DNA of 64,000 bases, from contig NZ_PRLD01000012.1 of assembly GCF_003287405.1 (NCBI RefSeq), positions 24,930 through 88,929 on the forward strand, in the 5' to 3' direction. Under the pieces are notes generated by a model that searched no databases, had not been told where the DNA came from, and worked only from the letters and a program-made list of their open reading frames with translations. Each line of letters starts with the position of its first letter. Within the stretch, counting starts at the first letter, position 1. Below, one piece after another: positions 57,730 to 64,000 of the stretch. This DNA comes from Faecalibacterium prausnitzii (GTDB lineage Bacteria; Bacillota; Clostridia; Oscillospirales; Ruminococcaceae). A program made the translations under genes and the position numbers.

Positions 57730-59303
57730 ATGGAAAACCCGCACAGTATCCTGAAAAAAGTTTTCGGCTACGACAGCTTCCGCCCCGGGCAGGAGGAGAT
57801 CGTCAGCCGCCTGCTGGCCGGGCAGGATGTGCTGGCGGTCATGCCCACCGGCGCGGGCAAGTCCATCTGCTATCAGGTACCGGCACTGCTTTTGCCGGGC
57901 ATTACCATCGTGGTGTCCCCGCTGGTCAGCCTGATGAAGGATCAGGTGGGAGCGCTGGTGCAGGCGGGCGTGGCGGCGGCTTTTCTGAACAACAGCCTGA
58001 CCGACAACCAGAAGGCGCTGATGCTGCACCGCGCCCGGGAGGGCTGGTATAAGATCATCTATGTGGCTCCGGAGCGGCTGGAGATGCCGGGCTTCCAGCG
58101 GTTTGCGCAGGAGCGGCAGATCAGCATGGTCACGGTGGACGAGGCGCACTGCATCAGCCAGTGGGGACAGGACTTCCGCCCCAGCTATCTGCGCATCAAG
58201 GCATTTGTGGACAGCCTGCCCGCCCGGTCATAGGCGCATTCACCGCCACCGCCACCGCCCATGTGCGGGAGGATATCCGCACCCATCTGGCGCTGCGAGA
58301 TCCTTACGAGGTGACCACCAGCTTCGACCGCCCAAATCTGTACTTTGAGACCCGGCGGGCGCTGCCCAGCCAGAAGCCCAAGGAGCTGCTGGAACTGGTG
58401 CTCAAGGAGGGCAATCATGCGGGCATCGTGTATTGCAGCACCACCCGGCAGGTGGATGAGACGGTGCAGCTGCTGCAGAGCCGCAGCATCCGGGCGGCAG
58501 CCTACCACGCAAAGCTGGATGCGGACACCCGGCGGCAGAATCAGGACGATTTCCTCTACGACCGGGTGCAGGTGATGGTTGCCACCAATGCTTTCGGCAT
58601 GGGCATCGACAAGCCCAACGTGCGGTTCGTCATCCATTATAATATGCCCAAGGATCTGGAAAGCTATTATCAGGAGGCTGGACGCGCCGGGCGCGATGGT
58701 CAGCCCGCCCGGTGTACCCTGCTGTATTCCGGCACAGATGTGCGCACCATCCGATTTTTTATCGACAAGGAGCGGGAAGCCGACAACGGTCTGCCCGCCG
58801 ATGTAAAGGCCGAAGCCGCCCGCAAGGCAGAGGAGCGGCTCAAGTACATGACCTTCTACTCCACCACCCAGCACTGCCTGCGCGGCTTTCTGCTGCAATA
58901 CTTCGGGGAAGCAGCGCCCAAAAAGTGCGGCAACTGCTCCTGCTGCCTTGCCGCCGAGCAGGAAGCGCAGTTGCAGGTGGAGTACGCCCGCCGCCGTGCC
59001 GCCCAGAGCGCCGACCGGCTGGAAAAGCCCCGCCGCGCAAAGCCCGCCGCAGCCGGCAGCCTGAGCGAAGCGGACGAAAAGCTGCTCAACGCTCTGTACG
59101 CTGTGCGCAAGCGCCTTGCGGGCAAGCAGAACCTGCCCGCCTTTATGGTGTTCAACGATGCCACCCTGCGGGAGATGGCAGAGAAAAAGCCCATGAGCAT
59201 CGACGAGCTGCTGAACATCAGCGGCGTGGGCGAAAAGAAAGCCGCCCGCTACGGCAACGCCTTTCTGCGCGTCATCGAGGACGCCGTGGGCAGCCGGGAG
59301 TGA
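57730..59303 (+). pseudogene. recQ: RecQ DNA helicase, interrupted by a 4-bp frameshift
   Basis: 3'-5' DNA helicase of recombination and repair. Frame 1 (57730-58233) has the start, FGYDSFRPGQEEIV, MPTGAGKSICYQ and VDEAHCISQWGQDFR, then stops. Frame 2 continues from about 58226 with VIGAFTATATAHVREDI, the rest of the helicase, the zinc site (KKCGNCSCC) and an HRDC domain to 59303. At the break the DNA has two CCCG units (58217-58226); a third unit would restore the frame. Either this is a real mutation, a slippage switch or an assembly error. Otherwise the gene is intact. Confidence 0.85.
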
Positions 59304-59304
59304 G

Positions 59305-59358
59305 AAACCCCCATTTTTCTACGTCAGAGCAAAACTCTGTGGAAAATGGGGGCGTTTT
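59305..59358 (+). terminator. Terminator after recQ
   Basis: CCCCCATTTT pairs with AAAATGGGGG, followed by GCGTTTT, with an inner hairpin. Confidence 0.8.
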
Positions 59359-59363
59359 GCATT

Positions 59364-59394
59364 AAAAAAGAGAGCCGAATCTCTCCGGCTCTCT
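59364..59394 (-). terminator. Terminator of the nrd-abi transcript
   Basis: On the minus strand GAGAGCCG pairs with CGGCTCTC, followed by TTTTTT. A second hairpin (GTATGCGT / ACGCATAC, 59399-59420) precedes it. Confidence 0.85.
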
Positions 59395-59469
59395 CAAGTA
59401 TGCGTCCGGAAGAACGCATACCCCAATTAGTAGATATATTATACTCCATCGCACTGGAAAATGCAACTG

Positions 59470-60456
59470 TCAGATATAATTTTTCAGAATGTTCATTCTG
59501 GAAGGAAGATCAGGGTGGATAACAATTGCGGAAACAGCGGGATCGACAGAATTGCGATAGGTTTCTGTGATCCGCGTAAAGTCCCGAATGAATGCGTTGA
59601 TTTCTGTTTTGGGTGTGTGCAGAAGTTTCAGGTAATAGCACATCAGGATCAGATAGTCGCCAATCGTTTTGAAATTTACATACGGCAGGCCGATCGCAGA
59701 TTTCAGACAGGTGCTCATGGCCTTTGAGGGGTCAAAGGTACGGAATCTGGTATCGAACACAACGGCATTGTGCGCGATTGCATTGCGCAGATCCTTTAAA
59801 GCGTAGATATACCGAAAAAGCAACTCGCAATTGGTATCGTTGGAAAGATCGATCCCGATTCGCTGAGAGATATCCTTCCGCACGGGCTTCGTCAGACAGG
59901 AGAGAAGATAACCAAGATCGCCCATCGTCATGATCTCAAAATAAGCCCAAATGGGCACCCCGGAATACAGGGGATTGTTATAAAAGTGGGTGATTTTGGG
60001 GTTTCCTTTTTCATAGGCATTTGCAAGACTTGTCTGAATAGAACGCTGAAGATTCAGCTTTCGCTGCTGAGCACGTTTTTTCTGCTCCGGCGTAAAGTCA
60101 GAGGGAGAATTGTTGTAGCTGCACACTACACGATCCAGCATATCCTGAATGCTTTCGGAATTCGCGTTTTCCAAAATACCCTGCAAGGCGATGTTTTTGA
60201 CAGCAGTTTCAATGAACATCATTCTGCCGTAAAAAAGCGCTTTTAATGCAGAATCGTATTCAATGGTGGCAGATAGCTCCTGATAGGAAGAAAAGGGCAA
60301 CCGAGTTCCGGCAGAACGGAAAAAGCGATACCCTTTGTACCCGTGATAGTAGCCAGTGTTGATTAACTGCCGTTTTTGTACACTGCCGGAAATTGCAATG
60401 CCGTTGCTGCGCAAATGACGCATCAGACCATCAATCGTTTTATAACTCATGTGCAT
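59470..60456 (-). CDS. Abi-type (AbiD/AbiF-like) abortive-infection protein with HEPN motif
   Basis: 328 aa. The Abi_2 family pattern is seen in MSYKTIDGLMRHLRSNG, GYYHGYKGYRFF, FGRMMFIETAVKN-like and the late block LKDLRNAIAHNAVVF. In that block R224 and H229 give the RxxxxH motif of HEPN RNases. The ATG is embedded in the nrdG stop (TGATG), so translation is coupled. It is lower in GC than its neighbours. The likely role is RNA cleavage on phage infection. The next in-frame Met is two codons on. Confidence 0.82.
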   Translation of the reverse strand: MHMSYKTIDGLMRHLRSNGIAISGSVQKRQLINTGYYHGYKGYRFFRSAGTRLPFSSYQELSATIEYDSALKALFYGRMMFIETAVKNIALQGILENANSESIQDMLDRVVCSYNNSPSDFTPEQKKRAQQRKLNLQRSIQTSLANAYEKGNPKITHFYNNPLYSGVPIWAYFEIMTMGDLGYLLSCLTKPVRKDISQRIGIDLSNDTNCELLFRYIYALKDLRNAIAHNAVVFDTRFRTFDPSKAMSTCLKSAIGLPYVNFKTIGDYLILMCYYLKLLHTPKTEINAFIRDFTRITETYRNSVDPAVSAIVIHPDLPSRMNILKNYI

Positions 60457-61013
60457 CACCGTTCCATGGTATGGGTGGCGAACACCTTTTCGTCCTCCCA
60501 CCACACGGGCTGCCCGGCGGCAAGGGACTTGGGTACGTCCAGCAGGCGCTGGTTGCGGCTGCCGCGGAAGCGCAGGGAGATGTCGTGTTCGGCCTGCACG
60601 AATCTGCCGTCCACCAGCACATCCAGCAGTGCCAGCAGCTCGTCGGTCACCTCGCACCGCGCGGGACTGGGCTCTTTGCCGGTAAGCTGTTCCCAAGTGT
60701 AGCCGGAATAGCACCACACCGTTTTGGCAGGGTACAGCGCCTTGAAGTTGCGCACAAAGGGCAGCAGCTCCCGCTGGTTCTCCGGCTCAAAGGGTTCGCC
60801 GCCCAGCAGGGAGAGCCCGGCGATATAGTCCGGCTGACAGGAGACGAATACCTCGTTGCGCACGGTCTTATCAAAGGGCTGACCGTAGGCAAAGTCCCAT
60901 GCTACGGCGTTGAAGCAGCCCGGGCAGTGATGGCGGCAGCCGGATACAAAAACGCTGGTGCGCACCCCAGGGCCGTTGGCGATATCGTAATACTTGATGT
61001 TTGCGTAGTTCAT
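60456..61013 (-). CDS. nrdG: Anaerobic ribonucleotide reductase activating protein
   Basis: 185 aa radical-SAM enzyme that creates the glycyl radical on NrdD. The cluster motif is CRHHCPGC (CxxxCxxC), followed by NAVAWDFAYG. SLLGGEPFEPENQ is the SAM-binding GGE. It is 89 bases after nrdD, with a hairpin between. Its stop overlaps the abi start. Confidence 0.95.
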   Translation of the reverse strand: MNYANIKYYDIANGPGVRTSVFVSGCRHHCPGCFNAVAWDFAYGQPFDKTVRNEVFVSCQPDYIAGLSLLGGEPFEPENQRELLPFVRNFKALYPAKTVWCYSGYTWEQLTGKEPSPARCEVTDELLALLDVLVDGRFVQAEHDISLRFRGSRNQRLLDVPKSLAAGQPVWWEDEKVFATHTMER

Positions 61014-61045
61014 GCTAATGTTCCTGTCGTTTGCTGAAAAGATGT

Positions 61046-61074
61046 TTGGAGCGGCCGAAAGACCGCTCCAAACA
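61046..61074 (-). terminator. Hairpin between nrdD and nrdG
   Basis: GTTTGGAGCGG pairs perfectly with CCGCTCCAAAC around an 8-base loop, without a long T run. It probably lowers nrdG relative to nrdD or stabilises the nrdD message. Confidence 0.65.
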
Positions 61075-61102
61075 TCAAATCAAAAATAAAGTTTTGCTGT
61101 TT

Positions 61103-63274
61103 TTACAGATGCAGCACGCGGTCCTTGATCTCCTGCGTGCGGCCCTGATTCCAGAACTGGGTGCCGATATAACCGCAGGTGCGGCGGGCAACATTCAGCT
61201 TGTTCTGGTCGCGGTTGCCGCACTTGGGGCACTCCCACACCAGCTTGCCGTCGTCCTCTACGATCTTGATCTCGCCATCATAGCCGCACACCTGACAGTA
61301 GTCGGACTTGGTGTTCAACTCGGCATACATGATGTTGTCGTAGATGAACTGCAGCACGCTCATGACGGCTTCCAGATTGTCCTGCATATTGGGCACTTCC
61401 ACATAGCTGATGGCACCGCCCGGGGACAGGCGCTGGAAGTCGGCCTCGAATTTCAGCTTGGTAAAGGCGTCGATGGGTTCAGAGACATGGACATGGTAGC
61501 TGTTGGTGATATAGTTCTTGTCCGTGATGCCCTCCACGATGCCAAAGCGCTTTTGCAGGCACTTGGCAAACTTGTAGGTGGTGGATTCCAGCGGGGTGCC
61601 GTAGAGGGAGTAGTCCATGTTCTCGGCCTTCTTCCACTCGTTGCACTTGTCGTTCATGTGCTGCATCACGCTCAGGGCAAAGGGCTTGGCACCGGCGTCG
61701 GTGTGGCTCTTCCCGGTCATATACTTCACGCACTCGTACAGGCCGGCATAGCCCAGACTGATGGTGGAGTAGCCGCCGAACAGCAGCTTGTCGATCTTTT
61801 CACCCTTCTTCAGGCGTGCCAGCGCACCGTACTGCCACAGGATGGGGGCGGCATCGCTGGGGGTGCCCAGCAGCCGCTGATGACGTGCCTGCAAAGCGCG
61901 GTGGCACAGCGCCAAACGCTCGTCAAAGATCTTCCAGAACTTTTCAAAATTGCCGCCGGAGCTCAGGGCAACGTCCACCAGATTGATGGTGACCACGCCC
62001 TGATTGAAGCGGCCATAGTACTTGGGCTTGCCGGTCTCGGGGTCCACATAGGGGGTCAGGAAGCTGCGGCAGCCCATGCAGGTGTAGCAGTGACCCTCGC
62101 CGTTCTTGTCCACCTTGAGTTCCAGCATCTTCTTTTCCGAGATATAGTCCGGCACCATGCGCTTGGCAGTGCACTTGGCAGCCAGCTCGGTCAGGTAGTA
62201 GTAGGGGGCGCCGGGGCGGATGTTGTCCTCTTCCAGCACATAGATCAGCTTAGGGAAGGCGGGGGTGATCCACACGCCTGCCTCGTTCTTCACGCCCTGA
62301 TAGCGCTGCCGGATGGTCTCTTCAATAATGATGGCAAGGTCGGCCTTTTCCTGCGGGTTGCGGGCCTCGCCCAGATACATGAATACAGTAATGAAGGGTG
62401 CCTGACCGTTGGTGGTCATCAGAGTGACCACCTGATACTGGATGGTCTGCACGCCGCGGTTGATCTCGTTGCGCAGACGGCGCTCCACGATCTCCTTCTT
62501 GCGCTCGGCAGAGACGTCCAGACCTTCCATCTCCAGCTCCACCTCAGCGGCGATCTTCTTGCGGGAGACGTCCACAAAGGGTGCCAGATGGGTCAGGCTG
62601 ATGCTCTGGCCGCCGTACTGGTTGGAGGCCACCTGTGCAATGATCTGGGTGGCAATGTTGCAGGCGGTGGAGAAGCTGTGCGGCTTTTCGATATAGGTGC
62701 CGGAGATAACGGTACCGTTCTGCAGCATATCCTCCAGATTCACCAGATCGCAGTTGTGCATATGCTGGGCGAAGTAGTCGGAATCGTGGAAGTGGATCAG
62801 ACCCTCCTGATGCGCCTTTACGATCTCCGGGTCCAGCAGCAGACGGGCGGTCAGATCCTTGGAGATCTCGCCGGCCATATAGTCGCGCTGCACGCTGTTG
62901 ACGGTGGGGTTCTTGTTGGCGTTCTCCTGCTTGACCTCTTCGTTCTGGCACTCGATCAGGCTCAGGATACGCTCGTCAGTGGTGTTGGTCTGGCGCTTCA
63001 GGCTCTGGACGTAGCGGTAGGTGATATAGTGGCGTGCTACATCGTGCGCCTGAATGTCCATCAGCTGGTTCTCCACCAGATCCTGTACTTCTTCCACGCT
63101 GACCGCGCGGTTGAGCTGCTGGCACTGGTCGGTAACGGCTGCGGCGATCTGGGTGATCTGCTCCCGGCTCAGACGAGCCTGACCGCCCACAGAATCGCTG
63201 GCTTTGGTAACGGCGGTGATGATCTTGGTAATATCAAAAGGAACTTCTGCACCGTTTCGTTTGATGATCTTCAT
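61103..63274 (-). CDS. nrdD: Anaerobic ribonucleoside-triphosphate reductase
   Basis: 723 aa. Makes dNTPs from NTPs without oxygen. The start at 63274 has GGAGG upstream. An N-terminal ATP-cone (1 to about 95, KRNGAEVPFDITKI) senses dATP/ATP. The catalytic Cys is in YTCMGCRSF. Near the end are four zinc cysteines (CQVCGYDG and CPKCGNRD) and the glycyl-radical motif RRTCGYIGTQFWNQG. It is followed by nrdG and the Abi gene. NrdR-like boxes precede it. Confidence 0.96.
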   Translation of the reverse strand: MKIIKRNGAEVPFDITKIITAVTKASDSVGGQARLSREQITQIAAAVTDQCQQLNRAVSVEEVQDLVENQLMDIQAHDVARHYITYRYVQSLKRQTNTTDERILSLIECQNEEVKQENANKNPTVNSVQRDYMAGEISKDLTARLLLDPEIVKAHQEGLIHFHDSDYFAQHMHNCDLVNLEDMLQNGTVISGTYIEKPHSFSTACNIATQIIAQVASNQYGGQSISLTHLAPFVDVSRKKIAAEVELEMEGLDVSAERKKEIVERRLRNEINRGVQTIQYQVVTLMTTNGQAPFITVFMYLGEARNPQEKADLAIIIEETIRQRYQGVKNEAGVWITPAFPKLIYVLEEDNIRPGAPYYYLTELAAKCTAKRMVPDYISEKKMLELKVDKNGEGHCYTCMGCRSFLTPYVDPETGKPKYYGRFNQGVVTINLVDVALSSGGNFEKFWKIFDERLALCHRALQARHQRLLGTPSDAAPILWQYGALARLKKGEKIDKLLFGGYSTISLGYAGLYECVKYMTGKSHTDAGAKPFALSVMQHMNDKCNEWKKAENMDYSLYGTPLESTTYKFAKCLQKRFGIVEGITDKNYITNSYHVHVSEPIDAFTKLKFEADFQRLSPGGAISYVEVPNMQDNLEAVMSVLQFIYDNIMYAELNTKSDYCQVCGYDGEIKIVEDDGKLVWECPKCGNRDQNKLNVARRTCGYIGTQFWNQGRTQEIKDRVLHL

Positions 63275-63383
63275 CGGTTCTCCTCCTTCTATATAGGCGC
63301 ATTGTGAACGGGTATCCCTTACCCTAAGAGATACCCGTTTGCGCACAACGATATCCAACAAACTGAATGTAGCTCTATTTTAT

Positions 63384-63425
63384 CATTATCTAGTGGCAAG
63401 TCAAGCGAAATACCACTATATTTTG
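63384..63425 (-). promoter_or_regulatory. Pair of NrdR-like boxes upstream of nrdD
   Basis: ACTAGATAATG (complement of 63384-63394) and ACTATATTTTG (63415-63425) both match the core ACTAnATnnTG of NrdR sites. Their centres are 31 bp apart, about three helical turns, as usual for NrdR. No nrdR gene is in the window. Confidence 0.7.
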
Positions 63426-63680
63426 CGTTTTGTAGCAATCGCCAAAAATCGCAGATATTTTTCGGGACAAAATTTTGCACGGAAAGTCTTGACAGCGCAG
63501 TACGCTTTCCGGCGGGTAATATAAGCCGCTGTCTATACCCGTTTGTACATCACGCTGCCTATATAATGTAATAATATAGGGCGGGAGACACCACCGCTGC
63601 CGGAGACGTCAAAACACCCGGCGGTTCCCGGCGGAAAACTGGCGATAGTTCACAAAGCGCAAAAAAAGGCGAAAAAAATG
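63426..63680. other. Intergenic stretch between nrdD and the rRNA promoters
   Basis: It contains a TTGACA (63489-63494) without a well-placed -10, a palindromic CCGGCGG/CCGGCGG area near 63619-63635, and no convincing gene. Short open frames here have no ribosome-binding sites. Confidence 0.4.
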
Positions 63681-63689
63681 TAAAAAAGG

Positions 63690-63718
63690 CTTGCAAAAGC
63701 GGTTGCGGTATGGTACTA
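63690..63718 (+). promoter_or_regulatory. rRNA operon promoter P1 (candidate)
   Basis: TTGCAA, 17 bp, TACTAT, within the AT-rich run GCTTGCAAAAGCGG to GTACTATATG. Confidence 0.65.
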
Positions 63719-63876
63719 TATGTGAGCGCCAAGCGCTGAGACAAAAGAATGACTTCTGAAGTCCCAGCAGGAAGCCCTTGAAAAGAACCAATAGACGCTG
63801 AAAAGTTCCGGCTGATACCGAGAAACTGAAAGCGCTCCAAGTTCACAAAACTTCAAAAGCTTCTCAAAAAAGTGCT

Positions 63877-63905
63877 TGACAAAAAACCACTTCTGTGGTA
63901 AAATA
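63877..63905 (+). promoter_or_regulatory. rRNA operon promoter P2
   Basis: TTGACA, 17 bp, TAAAAT. It is directly upstream of the leader sequence CCTTGAAAATTGAACAAT. Confidence 0.8.
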
Positions 63906-64000
63906 ATCAAGTCGTCAGCCGCTAAGGCTGCGGCGCACAGGACCTTGAAAATTGAACAATATCGAAAGAACTTGTAACGGAACCTATTTTCGTGTTGGAA
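63906..64000 (+). other. Leader of an rRNA operon (16S gene lies beyond the window)
   Basis: The segment ACCTTGAAAATTGAACAAT followed by CGAAAGAACTTG is the usual pre-16S leader of Clostridia, with an antitermination/processing role. The 16S gene would begin after base 64000. Confidence 0.78.

Noticed and set aside
59724..59933. Small plus-strand frames opposite the Abi gene
   Set aside because: No ribosome-binding sites; antisense to a well-supported gene.
61031..63307. 758-codon plus-strand frame opposite nrdD
   Set aside because: Shadow of nrdD; no motifs and no initiation site.

Overview
The window is high-GC Firmicutes DNA of the Clostridia. It encodes NrdD/NrdG without an aerobic counterpart in view, the rRNA-operon leader has the Firmicutes form, and a family of palindromic intergenic repeats recurs. 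The gene set and codon use suggest Faecalibacterium or a close Oscillospiraceae relative; that placement is inference, because no 16S sequence lies inside the window.

Layout. 1-22455 is ordinary chromosome: the asnS end, mutY, a LytM-fold envelope protein, an anti-sigma/ECF sigma pair, an aldo/keto reductase, prfC, a GNAT-MnmM fusion, an HtrA protease, type I pullulanase, a double-AAA ATPase, a HAD phosphatase, ilvE, an esterase-esterase-ATP-grasp cluster and a MATE exporter. 22456-22546 is tRNA-Ser(CGA). A 60-bp copy of its 3' part lies at 44666-44725 (59/60 identical), so 22547-44725 reads as a 22-kb integrated island. The island has a tyrosine integrase and excisionase at its left end and a DUF6017 replication-type protein and TnpV at its right end. 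No relaxase or type IV secretion genes are visible. Between the ends sit four defence-like modules: (a) an overlapping operon of adenine methyltransferase, dual GHKL-ATPase/histidine kinase, receiver protein and HNH nuclease; (b) a PLD-nuclease/helicase/DUF3427 protein with a Nudix hydrolase; (c) a nuclease-helicase with a RES-like protein and a zinc-ribbon protein; (d) RloA-RloB with a small partner. The region also holds a 1.3-kb non-coding repeat block and a 313-bp hairpin-packed element.

44726-64000 returns to chromosome. A second 3' tRNA scar is followed by a second copy of the esterase/YqxD pair carried in the island. Then come an Agr-like two-component system with a divergent Ere-like gene, a tryptophan T-box joined directly to a trpA stump (the rest of the operon is missing here), a Nudix protein, a ricin-type lectin, a nitroreductase-GNAT pair, a TrpR-like repressor with a palindrome over its promoter, DJ-1 and FAH-family enzymes, a ROK kinase, a GT2 glycosyltransferase, a frameshifted recQ, and nrdD-nrdG with a HEPN-type Abi gene coupled to the nrdG stop codon. 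Two NrdR-like boxes precede nrdD. The window ends in the leader of an rRNA operon.

The most promising novelty is module (a), in which a two-component phosphorelay appears to be wired into a restriction-modification-like operon. Next are a structured leader with compensatory base changes found in two copies (21945-22037 and 44373-44463) and the hairpin-packed element at 26807-27119.
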